Origin: Cryphonectria parasitica EP155
Lineage: Eukaryota; Ascomycota; Sordariomycetes; Diaporthales; Cryphonectriaceae
DNA length: 64,000 nucleotides
Reading direction: 5' to 3'
Assembly: GCF_011745365.1 (NCBI RefSeq)
Contig: NW_024468914.1
Coordinates: 186,001-250,000 of the forward strand
Shown here: piece by piece, positions 50,629-64,000 of the stretch
How positions within the stretch are numbered: position 1 is the stretch's first letter
How the letters are laid out: each line of letters opens with the position of its first letter
The notes under the pieces: model-generated
Told to the model about the DNA's origin: nothing
The model's database searches: none
The model's input: only the letters and a program-made list of their open reading frames with translations
Position numbers and translations under genes: made by a program

Positions 50629-52541
50629 ACGAGTCAACCCAACAGTGGCTCCTTTTTCTATTATTGTCAACCCCTCTTTACATTTTCGAGATATCCACCG
50701 CGCGGGCAATCAAAGCATCGCATCAATGGGCAAAGAAAGGCAATGCTTTTTACGTCTTTTTCCCTCCCTCCCTTCTTTTCCCGCGCCGCTGCCGTCTTTT
50801 CTTTTTCATTTTCTCTCTCCCCTTCCCTTCCTAATTGGCGCGCCGGACGCAAACAAAACCACATATTCTCAACAACACAAGAAGATAATATAAAAAAAAA
50901 ATTAAACAAAAAAAAAAATAAACTACTGCCTTCGATCGTGTGTCACCGGTGGACCTTTGAAAGCTGTACTGGTACCGGAACTGCAATCCTCTGGGAAGGG
51001 GGAGAGGGGGAAAGGGGGGGGGGGGGAAGGGGAGGGGAGACGCCAACATTAATCGTCCGCATGATTAAAGAGGGGGGGTGGGGGGAGAAGAGAGGCGAAG
51101 AGGGATTTCTCCGAGGGAGAAAGGGAAGAGGGATAACACTCGGCATACGACAGATACGAAGAGATGAGGGAGGACTCAGTGTGGCGTTTGTGTGTATGTG
51201 TGCGTGTGCGCGCGCGCGTATATGTGTGTGCAAGCAAGGAAAAGAATACATCTTTTTTTCTTTTTCTCTCTCTGGTCTCGCCATGAGCCGCGCACCAACT
51301 CCAGCCAGCGTTGGTTGTCCTGCACGCGTTTTGGAAGACTTACGTCGTCTTTTTTTTTTTTTTTTTTTTCCTTCCCTTCTTTCTCTTGGCTTTGTGTCTT
51401 TCGAGAGGGATTTGGGCATACTTTTTTTCTTCGCGGTGATATAATATCCTAGATTTCAAATGGTTCTTTCCTGTCTGTGTGTGTCCCTCTCATTTCTTTT
51501 CACCCAACATGTAGTGGCCTGAGTACCAATAGTTCTCCTTTATACAATAGATGACGTAGATATATGTATATCTGGGACAGGATTACATCGCTGAACCTCA
51601 ACGAGGCGTGTGCGTGCTCATCCGCTCGTTGGCCCATGAGATGATAGAAAGAGAAAGAGGGAAGAGGGAAGAAAATAAAGTAAAGAATGAGTGAATACGA
51701 GACAAGTCGAGACGTCAGTAGTTCCTACACACAGGCCGGGTTGCGCTGGAAGGAACCCCATCAGCAAAATGTAGGCAAATCACCACGAGCACACGACAAA
51801 AAAACAAACAGACGTCCTCAACACGACAAACAGACATTTGATTGTAGTGATTCCATCCAGATCTTTCTCAGAATGCTAGCCCTTGTCTTGATCTTCCCAA
51901 CGTCATCATGTCGTACCTGGGTTCTAAAAAAGCAACTGTTGAAACCCTTCCGGAAACCTGACCATTTTCCTGAACATCGCCAACAATGCTGCTGCTATTT
52001 GTGAAAACAGAAAGGCAAGAAGACTCCTCGCTCCCTTCCTATTTTCTTGTAAACGCCGCAAACGAGATCAACTCTTCAAAAAAATGCCCGTCTCTTCTGT
52101 TTACCCGTACTCTCGTAGCCATCTGAACTCAAGGATGTATGATTCAACTCCACAAATGCCACCACGTGATGCCGTCGTTACACAAGATGAGTGAAAGATG
52201 CCGCCGTGATGCTAGGATATCGCTGGATGATTGTAAAATCAACAATGAAGGAAAAAAAGAAATTGAAGATGGAAAATACGAGGATGGAAAGAAGGAGGAG
52301 CGCAGTCGACAATAAAAATTAACTTCTGTCCTGCTCGGACTTGCGAGTGAAATGGTGACTGATGAGTGGTAAATATGTGTAAAGCGGCGTGAAGGGAATT
52401 TTCGGAAGAAATTAAATAACAAGCCCATATCGAGGCCGGCCTGGGCCAGAACACACAAATTTTGACGGCCAAATTTTTAACGGCCAGGAGAGAAGAAAAA
52501 TGTGAAGAGGAGGCCGGGCTCCAGAGAATTGCTTTGCTTTA
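50629..52541. other. Intergenic, convergent 3' ends, simple-sequence rich
   Basis: noxA 3' UTR followed by poly-A, poly-G (51017-51028), TG/CG and poly-T (51351-51370) tracts. No gene recognised. Confidence 0.45.
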
Positions 52542-54218
52542 TCATGAGGCCAGTAGCTCCTCGACAAGCCCGTCAATGGTGAGGATGCGGAGCTGCTGTG
52601 CCCACTTCTCCCGAAACGCTTCCGCGAACCAAGCGCTGGACATGTTGTTCCGGAAGCCAACAACCTCGACGAGCCAGCCCAGGCCGAGCGCGCGGACGAC
52701 ACTCTTGTGGAAGCCATCCGAGAACTCGGCTTCGGCGGCGTCACCGGTCGCGACGACCATGACGCCCGGCTCGGTGGTGTCGATAAGGGTCTGCATCATC
52801 TTGAGCTGCAGAATCTCGTCGACAGCTTGCTCGCGGTGGGTGCCGTCCCACGACTCGGGGATGTAAACGCCTAGCGGCGCGGGGTTGGTGCGGGTCCTCT
52901 TGGAGCCTTGGACGCGCTGCAGTACATTCATCTCGTAGCCGAGGGCGGCAGCCTCCAGCATAAAGCCCGGAGTGGCGGCGCCGGCCTTTATAGAACCTGC
53001 GAGGACGCGCTTGGCGCAGGGGCGGCCGCGCTCGGCGGCGGCTGTGAAGGCCTCGAAGGAGAAGATTGGGGCTGGAATGCGTGCGTCTGTCGGCATGAAG
53101 CGAGCTTGCTTGATCGTGTTGTCTTGTTTTTGGTCTTGTTAGCACAAAGGTTTGCGAGGTGGAGTTTTGGCCGTATGAAGGGTAAGTAGTAGCTACTTAC
53201 AGAATCCAATGATAATGTTGCTGACGTCGACGAAGACGTGAATCGGCTGGGTAGCTCGAACCATGGTGAGATTGTTGCTACGCAGCAGAGCGTCCTCAAA
53301 AAGGGTAGCATCAAGTATGGCCCTGACGATCTTGAGCCGCACGTCCTTCTCGACCCTGTAGAGAGGCTCAACGGCCGAACGGGAGATGAAATCGAAGCCA
53401 GAAGCGGGAATGCCTTGCCGTCTATCCTGCACCACAGATATAAGGTTGCCATGCGCGTCCCAGGGAAGGATGGCCTTCTCGGCAGCCGCCAAGGTGTGTG
53501 AGGCGGCGACAATTCGAGAGACCTCGGCGCGGCGCGCCTTCTGCAGCTCGCTGAACAACGGGAGCAGCTCGCCGCGGACGGTGATCTGTCTCAGCCGACC
53601 GGTGTTATCGATGGCGGTGCCCGGCGGTAATCGCATGGGCATAGGCACGGGAACGGGAACGGGCACAGGGTAGACAGCGGGCAGCCGCGAGGGCGGCAGT
53701 GGCGCCGGCTGAGGCGTAGGCTTATGCCCAAAATTGCCTTGTGCTCCAACGACGCCGTCGTCCTTGCCCTCCAGATCGCTCACATCGTTGTGGTCGTCGC
53801 CCTTGCCGCCAACAGGCGAGACGTCAGGGCTGGTGGCTGGAGTCGAGGCCAGACTGGCAACAGCGCTGACAGACGCATCGTCGAGGGTGGTTGCGTCGTC
53901 GTCTTCGGAGCTCGAGTCGCGGCGGCGGCGGCGGCGGAAGCGGGAGTGCGTGGCGCTGTCGACAGTGCAGGCCAGGATGCGGCGGATGTCCAGACGGTTG
54001 GCGGGGACAGCAGGAGTACCAGAGGGCTGGCCGTCCTGGGCCGGCTTGATGTGAAGCCTCTCCATGTTGCCGAGCTTGGGAGGAGACGCATCAAGAATAT
54101 TCAGATCGTCGGGGCCTCTCACAAGGCGGCGTCCTTCGAATATGCGATCAAAGTTGCCCAACATGGGACGTTGAGGGAGACGGCTGGACCGCGTGGGGGC
54201 CCTCTGTGAGGTGCCCAT
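52542..54218 (-). CDS. NYN/PIN-like domain protein (putative RNase fold)
   Basis: Two exons: 53201..54218 and 52542..53104, giving 526 aa. The intron (GTAAGT...CAAGCAAG) lies within the domain and joins IIIGF to SRFMPTDARIPAP. Residues ~1-300 are low complexity: Arg-rich, acidic, and a run of alternating Pro-Val (VPVPVPVPMPM). From about residue 320 comes the NYN fold: PIHVFVDVSNIIIGF with the first acidic residue, a central LKMMQTLIDTTEPGVMVVATGDAAEAEFSDGF with further acids, and VVGFRNNMSSAWFAEAF at the end. NYN proteins are metal-dependent RNases of the PIN/FLAP superfamily; activity here is inferred. The exact RNA target is unknown. Confidence 0.8.
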
Positions 54219-55619
54219 GTTGATGCAAGGCAGACTGGCAGATTTGATTGATTATGGAAGAGGAACAAAAAGAGAAGAGAGAGAGGTGAAGAAGTGAGGA
54301 AGCGTTGAAGAGGGGTGGCGTTCATACGTGACGAGCGCTGATAAGAAAAGAGATCAAGTAATGTTCGAAGAGGGGTTGTAACCAATGTCCAAACGATGGG
54401 AGTACATGCTCCAGTCGCAATAGATAAGTGATCAGTCTCGTGTTTGTTTTTTGGTCAACTTTTGAAAGACGAAATGAAAAAGTGGCGCATCAAGACGAAG
54501 GAGAGGAACTACTGTTCAGACGGTGACTCGAAGTCGATGATGGAATGAACCCCGACTGATTAAGTACTTAAAGTATGGGGGGCGATCTAGGGTGGGAACT
54601 AGGGTGGGTCCGTCCGCTTTCTGTGGAGAGAAGGGAAGAAGAAGGGAAAAAGAGAAGAGCGGCTAGATGAGGATTCGGGTAGGGTCTTAAGTGCTTAGGT
54701 GCAGGTGGCGGCCCCCCGTGAGAGTGCGGGGCACGTCTCTACTGCCTGTACAATATTTGCAGTGGAGGTAGCAACTGTGCCACAGCACCTCCCCTAGTGG
54801 GCGGGCCGAGCAAACTTACTGACCCCAACTGGGAGGGCTCCAATTCGCTGGCCTTCCCTCCTCCCCCTCCACTAAACACAACCAACCACACCAACCGACT
54901 GGCACGAGAGACTCATTGTTTTTACACTTTATTTGTTTACATACGACACGCAGACGTCAACCTCGCAGAGCCCAGGAGAAGAAGAATATTTCATTCCATA
55001 GAAAATGCCAGTCAATTCTCTTGCAACTATCAAGTTCCACCTCAATCAAGCCCAGAGTTGCATACGTTATGACAACACACACACACATAATTCAAGGACT
55101 TTGCCAACAGAGGTGACACCGTGCGTGCTATGAACAGCTGGTGATCACTTTCCTGTCACCACATGATGCGCTGGCAATCAATGCGCTGGGACGAGGGGAA
55201 GAGAAAGAAAAAAATGTGGTTGGACAACCTTCATGTAGCAAGTTTTTGGCTTCACCATTCTCGGTCTGAATAAGGCGTACACTCCAGGACTATATGTCGC
55301 TCTCTGTACAGAGCAGAGAATGCTCTTTTCCCATACAGTCCTTCCTTTTTCCCTTCCTTTTAAATTCGTAACACTGCCACTGGCAGAATTGAGCTTCTGC
55401 CCTTTCTGCTGCGTGTCAATTCGGTTTTAATAAGAGAAGGCACATCCGTTTGACCCCTTTCCATCCACCATCAGTCGCCTTGAACAAGTTGCTGCTTCTC
55501 CCATTATACGCCGTATCATGAGTGATAACAAGATACCGTGCAACATCCAGATCGTGACCCGACTTTTCCTCTTCTCTTAACGCGTATCGTTGTGCGTCAA
55601 GTGCAGTCGGAAGACTCGT
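54219..55619. other. Intergenic, NYN promoter / RSC1 3' flank
   Basis: No gene recognised. Confidence 0.45.
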
Positions 55620-58600
55620 CTAGGCGACCTTCTCGTCCTGCCCAGGTTTCTTTCCCTCCCATGCGCCCCGCATCACCTCGTTCTCGCGCTGCATACCCAG
55701 GATCCAGTCGCCCAGCATCGCGCCCGCCGCTGCACCCAGGGCCTTCTCACCCTCCTCCCTCATCTCCCGATCCCGAGCGGCCTTTTGCGCACGCGCTGCC
55801 TTCTCTGCCTCGTCGCGCTCCTCCCGTGCCCTCTTCCTCTTGGCCCGGTGCTCCTCTAGGCCCGAAAGGTACCGCACGCTGTGGCCGAGCGCGGCGCTCT
55901 CCTCTGCGGCGCCGGCATGAGGTCGGTTCAGGGGTGGCGCCGTGAAGAACAGAAGCTGGCCCTGGTCGTCCGTCTGATACTGGTCGCGGATCTCGGCTGG
56001 GATCTGCACGTCCAGGTCGCGCAGCGTGTAGACTTCGATCTGCCTGGGGGCAACGTAGGAATTTGCGTTGGCATGAGGGAGCGCGGTGTTGCTTGGGGTG
56101 GGAGGCATGGTCATGCGCGGCTGTGGTGGCGCTGGGGCTGCCGCCTGAGGATGATTGCTGAAGGGGCTAGCGTGGAAGGAAGGGTTGGGGATGTGGTGGT
56201 GATGACCACCGGCTGGGACAGGACCTGGCGCAAAGTGCTGGGCTTGTTGTTGCTGTTGATGGTGCTGGTGCTGGTGCTGGAGCTGCTGCTGTTGGTGATG
56301 ATAGACTGGGTGTTGCTGATGCTGGTGTTGGTGCTGTTGATGTTGTTGTGGTGCCGGTGGTGGTGGCGCAAAATGAGGTCCGGGCGCAGAATGCGCTGGT
56401 GAGGGCACTGAGTGCTGGTGGTGTTGATGCTGCTGCTGCTGCTGTTGTTGTTGTTGTTGTTGCTGCTGCTGCTGCTGCTGCTGATGTTGGTATTGTTGCT
56501 GATTTTGATGCTGGTGTGGCAGCACGGACGGGTGTGGCGGGATTGAGCCGGGGTGATTGAGCGACCGTTGGTGTTGTTGGTGTTGTTGGTGTTGTAGTTG
56601 TTGTAGCTGTTGTTGCTGTTGGTGGTGGTGCGGCGCGAATTGGCCCTGGTGGAACTGATGCGCGTGTGCCTGTGCAGGAGAAGATGAAGGAAGCGGGCCC
56701 GTCGCGCCGGGATAAAAAGCGGTCGGGGCAGCAGGCATCGGGACAGATGGTCGACGAATCGGGTCAGTGGCCATGACTGGTGGTGGAACCGCGGGTGGCT
56801 CTGGCGTCGGTTCAGGCGAAGGCGAGTCCTGTTCACAGGGATCCCAGTTCTTCTGTGTTAGTACAGGTTCCGCTTATGAACAAACACATGGCACTTGGGG
56901 GTTTTTTTTTTCTAGAGTGTTTCTTGGGCTTGTGTTACGATGTAGGAATTCAGGCAACAGAACAGGTCACACGTTCTGCCTGTCCACTGTGCATGGACGC
57001 AGGGGTTGGGATCAAGGGAGGATTCGTTTGCGTGTGTAAGCGTGTGTGTAATAAAAATGAAAATAAAACACAAAACGAGGGAGGTAGATTTAGGTGAGAT
57101 GAAGATGTGGCACACCACGATAAGAGATTGTCAAGTGTGGCTGAGAGGGCACTTCTGACTGATAGCCTTGTGTGTGCAACGGAGTTGGTCGTTGCAGTGA
57201 ATGATCCAAGGGCTCTCAAAGACACACCAGGCGCAACCAACAAGAGTGAGGAAGAAGGGACAAAGGGGAAGCGAGAGGAAAAGGTGGGTGTGTGTGTGAG
57301 CGTGAGACGGTGTGTGTGAGAAGTAAAAGGCAGGGAGGGGAGACAGAAGAAAAGGATGACGAAACAATCTGCGTGTGATGTTTGTAGATGAATGCCAACG
57401 CACCAGGAGGAAGAACAAGAAGGAGAAGGGAAGAGGGAAAAGGCAGCAGGAGATTCATCACTTACGTTAGATTCTCGGGGCCGCATATGCACACCACCAA
57501 TGACAGGCGGCGCGTCCTTGTGACCCCAGTTGGGTTTCGGCAGCGGATCAGTCTCTTTGGCATCCGGCGCAAGCAGGTGAGCAATTGGGGTTGGCTCCTT
57601 TTTCAGCCTGCGCGGGATGTCGAACAGGTCCATCTCGTAGTCCCTCTCGCGCACCTCGTCAGGCAGACAGCTCGTCCACGTCTTGATTCGGTTGAACGTG
57701 TACCTCTCTTCATTGTAGCGCGCCTCACACACGTACACCTCTTTGTCTCGAGGCAATCCTCGCGGTCGCCCCCTGTGGTAGCGGGTGTGAAACATCACGA
57801 AGCAGCGGTCCACAATGTCATCAACAAAATGGTCGCGATATTGGCCCGTCTTCATCACCTCGTTTCTGTAGAATCGTTTTGTGACGCGGTGAACCGTCTG
57901 TTCAGGCCGGTAGTACCAGCACGCATTGATCCATTGCTTGCCAGCCTCGTCCTGCCAGAGGCGATAGATCTGCGCCACAATCGGTTTCTGCAGGTCGTTG
58001 GGGTTGCGGATATGAACCCAATCACCTAAAACATTGCATATGTCGTTAGTACGGATTCGGCCGCCACTCTGGGGACCCATATGTATATATATGTAATAAT
58101 CCTGATCTTTCTTTGCCCACTCACCAACTTTCCAGACCTCGCCATTGTGCTCGACCTCTGCAAGAGGCAGCTTGCCCTCCTCATCTCGGAATTCCTCGTC
58201 AGACTTGGCCTTCTCTTGCGCCACCAGACGGCGTGCCTCCTTCTGTAGCTCGATGGCGTCATCGAAGATCTCGCTGCCCTCCTCGTTGTACTCCATGGCA
58301 TTCGCGAACATGAGCTCGAGGTCGGCGAGGACTCCATCCACATTGCGGTACTTCTTGCGCTTGGCGTTGCGTTTAATCTGATCGACCGCGATGGGATTCT
58401 GAATGATTTGATAGTAGTCCCTGTTCAGCTGCTTATCGGGCAGTTTTTCGAATGGCAGAATGCGCAAGTCTCCCTCGTCATTCCTTGGTTTCCTGAGCCC
58501 TTTCAGTACGGCATTAATGCGGGCCTCTGTGGGCGTGAAGACTTTTGGTGGGCGGCCACGCTTCTTGACGTAGTCGTCATCGCCGTCGTCGTCCTTTCTG

Positions 58601-59635
58601 GATGGGCGACCTCGCCTGCGGCCCCGGCGACGGCCGCCTTCGTCGTCTGAGGAGTCGTCCTCGTCGTCGTCTTCCTCCTCTTCCTCCTCCTCTTCCTCGT
58701 CTTCCTCAAACTCGTCGGGAGGGGGCGAGTCCTCGACAGGAGGCAGCTCACCAAGGTCTGGGAGCACAGCTTCTTCTGCTTGGATTGTGCCTTGGTTCAC
58801 TAACTGCTGCAGTTTTTCTTTGAAGACCTCACGGAGCCGAACAGCCTCCCCGAAGATGGGGGCAGATGGCCGGTTGTAGACTTGCGCGTTGTGGCAGATT
58901 TGGGCGACATCATGAACAAACTCTGAAAATTGGGTATAGGTCTTCTTGAGGAGTTTTTGCTGGAATGGTGTTAGGCCCATGCATACATGTCAAATCGATT
59001 GATCCGCAATTGCTTACCCGAATGGTACTGAATGCCATCGCATTTGAGATGACCTCATAGTAATCTGGTAGATCGTTCTTCTTGGGGAGCCGTTGGAAGC
59101 CTGCAGCAAGCAATTCGTCGCTGCAAGAGAAAGTGTTAGCGAGAGAAAATGCGCACCCTCATAGTGTGCATTGTGGGATATCTGCCTCCAAGGGAACTTA
59201 CTCTTCCTCGTATTCGCAGAGATACCTGGATGTGTTGTCGATGAGCTGTAGGAGTCGCTTATGCGGAGTGTCGGGCCCCCTCCGTCGCCCCGGTCGCACT
59301 ACCGAGGTCTCTGCGACATCTTCTTCAGCCTCGCCCTCGGCATCAGCCTCACCGTCGCCGTCTGCACCTGTGCCTGCGTCCGCATCCACATCATGGTCAG
59401 CCTCAGCGTCAGCATCTGCATCTGCATCTGCATCTGCATCAGCATCTACATCCGCATCAGCGTCCGCATCCGCATCCGCATCTACGTCCATGATACCTGG
59501 TCTGGTCTCGGCGCCTGCATTGTTGTTCCCTACGCCACCTGCGCCGTTTGGTGCGTCTGCCATGTCGGCATCACTATCACCCTTAGCTTCGATCGAATCG
59601 TGAACCATGATCTCGTCGCCGGAACGCGGTGCCAT
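55620..59635 (-). CDS. RSC1: RSC chromatin-remodelling complex subunit Rsc1/Rsc2 (bromodomains + BAH)
   Basis: Five exons: 59202..59635, 59018..59120, 58125..58959, 57466..58025 and 55620..56852, giving 1054 aa. Order: a Met/Asp-rich start with an Asp-Ala dipeptide repeat (about residues 40-75); bromodomain 1 ([12 protein letters not shown]...[16 protein letters not shown]...HNAQVYN); an acidic Asp/Glu linker with AT-hook-like [10 protein letters not shown] and KKRGRPPK; bromodomain 2 ([27 protein letters not shown]); the BAH domain ([29 protein letters not shown]...); then a long Gln/His tail with ~18 consecutive Gln, and a final charged helix. RSC is an ATP-dependent SWI/SNF-type remodeller; the bromodomains read acetylated histone tails. 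The exon 4-5 intron is long (613 bp) but ends on a perfect TACTAACACAG. The exact split between Rsc1 and Rsc2 does not apply outside yeasts. Confidence 0.93.
56428..56490 (+). repeat. Trinucleotide (CTG/TTG) polyQ-coding repeat
   Basis: Mixed CTG/TTG triplets that encode the longest Gln run of the RSC1 tail on the minus strand; shorter runs flank it. Confidence 0.85.
59418..59490 (+). repeat. Hexameric GCATCT/GCATCC repeat
   Basis: Imperfect 6-bp units that encode the Asp-Ala dipeptide repeat in the first exon of RSC1. Confidence 0.85.
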
Positions 59636-61448
59636 TGTCACTGGCAATACAGAATCGTCGGTTGGAATTGTGTTTTTTCTTCTTCTTCTCCTTCGTCTGA
59701 TGCCGTCGATTAGATGGACCCACGTTCTTTGTTATCGATATTGGTTGTGAGCCGCAATATTTTATTTCGCTTTGGCTATTTCCCCCCCAGCACTCGTCCT
59801 GGTGTGTTTCTTGCGGTATGGAGACTGGATTTGTCTTTCGCGGGTCCCCCTGTGCTGCTAGGGTCGGCGGCGTAAGAGAGTTATAGAGGGAAATCTGCAA
59901 GAATTTTTGAACTTCTGCTGATCCTTGAAACGCGCGATTGGCACAGTCTGTCGTGGGTGGTGGTGTTGAGGCCAAGGCCTGCTTGTAGCTGTCGCGGCGC
60001 ACAGCTCCGTCCGGCGCGGGTCTGGTCGCAAGTTGCAGCGCACGATCGCCAATCCCTGTAGATAATCGATCCAAAACCTAGAAGCAAGACGACACCACGT
60101 AGTCTCGGAATCTGGACGTTCTACTCGGTTGCTTGTGCAGCGATGATGGGTAGCTGCTGGGGCGGGCTTTCACGCGTCAGGTCTCGAGGCGGCAGGTTGC
60201 ACGCGCCAAGCTTGTTTTTGACCCTCGAAATCGTATGGTAGATATTGAATCTGGGCTCGTCACCTCTGGAGGCAGAAAACAAATTATCCTGTAATATGCA
60301 CAGGAGATTCTTCTCGACAGGGGAAAAAAAAAATGGCCACCTAGAGCTGTGCAAGCAACAGTCGCATCCTGTGATGTGATCGTTTCTCCGTCGTCGAAGG
60401 GTGGCTTGTGCCTCGTCTGCCGAAAGTACGCGCTCGTCGAGAGAAGAGGGCCCACTGGTGGCTAGCTTAGTAGGGGAGCTAACCCCCCGTCTTCTCTCTC
60501 TGTGTACAGAGCTCTAGAGCGTGGGCGCTTCAACTGCAGTGACTCCGCTCCACTAAGGCGAAAGCCCCCCGCAGGCCCTGGCCCGCTGATCCGCTGTACC
60601 GCGGTAGGTTAGTGGGTTGTGTTGGCGTCTATTGCGAGGTGCTGTTTACAGGCTGACAAAGGCAAGTGGGGGGAACCTTGTCCGTAGGTACAACCAGTGC
60701 CAGACCCGCCAGAGTACCACGTAATAGTTCTACATAGTACTTAGACTGTAACATAGCAGAGACGGAGGCTGCCACACGCTAGAGCCGAACGCAGCTAGCA
60801 AAGGTTGACTAGGGCCCTTTAGGACCCTATGACCTGGGTCCTGCATTTGCTGTGGTGGTAAAATGAGGCAAGAGAGATACCAACATCCGAATTCCGATAT
60901 CGAACGTCCAGAGGGGAATTAATTCATTCGTGGTTCAATTAGATGATCCGCCACTCTCGACACTCAAAGTGACTGCACACCAGACCCCCAAATCACCAAC
61001 GGAAAAGATTTGTTTACAGAAAACCATCAATTTCTCAAGTCGCTTTTCAAAAACAGGGCTTTGATCCTGACCAACCTGCCGAGATTTCTCATTGCTTGGA
61101 AGCTTCGAGAAGAATAAAAACGGATTAAGTAACCCGGATCAGATCGACCCGGAAAATTGGAGCTGTGATTCAATCCGGAACTTCTTGGCTTGAAGCACTG
61201 ATCTGGGAGAGTGTTACCTATGTTGGGAAGTATTTTTGCGGGCTGCTCGTACTCCGCATTCTTCACATGCACCGAGGATATCAGTCTCTCAAACAGGACG
61301 GGTAGTGACCGCACTCGACACACATACGCATACTGAGGTACAGAGTGCGAGCCTGAGAAAGGACTACTTAGACATACGATCTCTGGGACGAAGGAGGCAC
61401 AGCATCATCGCACACAATCCAGTCCGTCTCACCAGACATCCGCAGGCA
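59636..61448. other. Divergent intergenic region RSC1 / OTU1
   Basis: Both promoters and leaders. A 163-codon minus-strand frame overlapping the RSC1 start (59583..60074) is most likely leader sequence. No other gene recognised. Confidence 0.45.
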
Positions 61449-62583
61449 ATGACAGATATCCGCTTCCGAGTGCGCGGGCCCGGCTGGGTGGAGACGGTGA
61501 CCGCAACACCAGACTGGACCCTTCAGAAGCTGCTGGATCACCTGAAGGAGAAACAGAGTGCTGAGCCGTCAGCGCTCAAATATGGCTGGCCTCTCAAGAC
61601 CATCGATCTCAGCGACCGTAACGCATCAATAGAACCGCTGAACCTCAAGGGAGAGGCCGTCACTTTCGTGCCCAAGGAGTCTCAGGAAGAGCCCGCCGCA
61701 CCTCAGATCCCGGCTGCCACCACTACCAAGCCGGCTTTTCAACCTAAGAAGGTCGAGCCAGACAAGACAGTGATAGAGTGGCCTGAAAAGGACGGTTACA
61801 TGGGTACGTTGTCTCCTGTGCACTTACTGGCCCACTGATGAGTTTGGTTGTTCTGTGTGTGAGCCAGAAAGCTGACATTCGTCATATAGCGCTACGTGTC
61901 ATGCCAGATGACAACTCCTGCATGTTCACGGCTTTTGGCGGCGTGCTACAGCGGCCAGACCCGGCTCCTACACTGCGGCGAGAGGTTGCTGCATACATTC
62001 TTGCCCACCCAGACAAATTCAACGAGGTCGTCCTGGAGATGGACCCACGGAGGTACGCAGGGCTTATCCAGGAGATGGACCGCTGGGGTGGTGCCATCGA
62101 GCTGTCCATTCTGTCCGATATCTATGACATGGAGATCTGTTCCGTGGATGTGAAGGTACTTTGCCCCCCCCCCCCCTCCCGGCCCGGGTGGCCCTCCTTA
62201 CCATAAACCCCATCCCTCCCAACTAGCTGACATTATATGTCCCACAGACACAGCGTGTAGACCGCTACGGCGAGCACAAGTCCACACGCTGTCTTTTGCT
62301 TTACTCTGGCGTCCACTACGACCGCATCGCCTTCACCATGGACCTCAGCCTGCCCATAGATTTTGACGAGGTCAAGTGGGACACAGAAAACGATGCGGTC
62401 CTCTTCATGGCGCAGAAGCTGGCGAAACAGCTCAAGGAGCAGCACTACTTCACAGATACCACCGACTTTGTGCTGCGGTGCGATGTGCCGGGCTGTGGGT
62501 GGATTGGCGCCGGAACCGCAGAGGCGACAAAGCACATGAAGGAGACGGGACACTCGGCCTTGAGTGAAATGGAGATTACTTGA
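61449..62583 (+). CDS. OTU1: OTU-domain deubiquitinase Otu1 (YOD1)
   Basis: Three exons: 61449..61803, 61890..62155 and 62248..62583, giving 318 aa, typical for the family. Residues 1-~80 are the UBX-like domain (MTDIRFRVRGPGWVETVTA) that binds Cdc48/p97. The OTU catalytic core begins at the ALRVMPDDNSCMFTAFGG motif with Asp near 126 and the nucleophile Cys near 129. The catalytic His is in LYSGVHYDRIAF near residue 230. The C-terminus is a C2H2 zinc finger (CDVPGCGWIG...HMKETGH). Otu1 trims ubiquitin chains on Cdc48 substrates in the ERAD pathway (family knowledge). Intron 2 contains a poly-C run. The start ATG opens the UBX domain. Confidence 0.95.
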
Positions 62584-63055
62584 GCTCGATGTTGCTTTTT
62601 CTTGGGTTTTCAAGTTCTGTGGGTGTGTGGTGTCAACTTACTGTTAGCGAGACGTGGATGGTCTTGATGTGTGGATTGCCTGTTTCAAGTTCTTGCAACT
62701 CATCTGACGCATAGAAGTTTTAGAAGTTCCGCAAGATACCAATACAATTCAGTCTTCTTTTCTTGGCCACTTTTATCGACTTGCAACCCGCTCAAGCTGG
62801 ATCATGTGTTATGACTTTGAACGGTATATCCCTTGGGCTGGGTAAGGGGAAATCATAGCAAGATTCGCTGAATAGTAGAGCTGAATAGTAGAATATCCTA
62901 TATTCTTGACGATGGTTGGACAGTATTCATCTGCAGTTTGGATGCCGAATATCCTCCACAACCACTATACCTATCAGTATAAATAGTGATTCACTCTCCA
63001 GTCGCAGTACAACCCCTTCCCTCCCTGGTTCCTTGATATCAGGCAGTCCAATCCC
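62584..63055. other. Intergenic, convergent 3' ends
   Basis: 3' flanks of OTU1 and of the formamidase gene; no further gene. Confidence 0.5.

Positions 63056-64000
<945 letters not shown>

Noticed and set aside
59583..60074. 163-codon frame overlapping the RSC1 start
   Set aside because: Runs through the RSC1 leader in another frame and carries a Lys run from simple sequence.

Overview
The window is nuclear DNA of a filamentous ascomycete, most likely a Sordariomycete. The evidence is short (about 50-190 bp) spliceosomal introns with CTAAC-type branch sites, a NoxA-type NADPH oxidase, a Zn2Cys6 transcription factor, a nuclear-encoded ATP synthase subunit 9 with a cleavable presequence, RSC1, OTU1, RRP6 and MDM35 homologues, and a Ty1/copia retrotransposon. 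I cannot name a genus from the sequence alone. Exon structures were assembled by hand. In every multi-exon model the exon lengths sum to an intact frame and join conserved protein segments.

Layout. 1-3.5 kb: the N-terminus of a 14-TMS MFS exporter and an 8-exon cytochrome P450, both on the minus strand (possible small secondary-metabolism pair). 6.1-12.4 kb: vacuolar aspartyl protease (PEP4) and serine hydroxymethyltransferase (+), then a 2-hydroxyacid dehydrogenase with low-complexity insertions (-). 13.2-20.8 kb: RRP6 exosome nuclease (-), MDM35 (+), a small membrane protein and GPI1 (+). 22-26.5 kb: a Zn2Cys6 regulator and a short-chain dehydrogenase (-). 27.5-30.6 kb: remnants of a GFA/CENP-V-like gene and ATP9 (-).

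33.9-41.0 kb is a complete-ended, 7.1 kb Ty1/copia LTR retrotransposon on the minus strand. It has two 167-bp LTRs that look identical, a 5-bp target duplication, a primer-binding site matching the initiator-tRNA anticodon arm, gag, and pol in the -1 frame. Pol carries an internal deletion that removes the reverse-transcriptase YVDD region. Between pol and the 3' LTR, in the opposite orientation, lies an extra three-exon gene that encodes a cysteine-cluster plus coiled-coil protein and is interrupted by one TAG. This element is the most unusual object in the window.

43-44.2 kb: an unrecognised 372-aa two-exon gene (+). 48.7-50.6 kb: noxA (+) behind a long gene-free upstream region. 52.5-59.6 kb: a NYN/PIN-like nuclease-fold protein and RSC1, a chromatin remodeller subunit with bromodomains, a BAH domain and a polyQ tail (both -). 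61.4-64 kb: OTU1 deubiquitinase (+) and the C-terminal half of a formamidase/acetamidase (-) whose intron carries a 93-bp GA microsatellite. Most genes are independent housekeeping units; only the MFS/P450 pair and the retrotransposon with its passenger gene suggest functional grouping.
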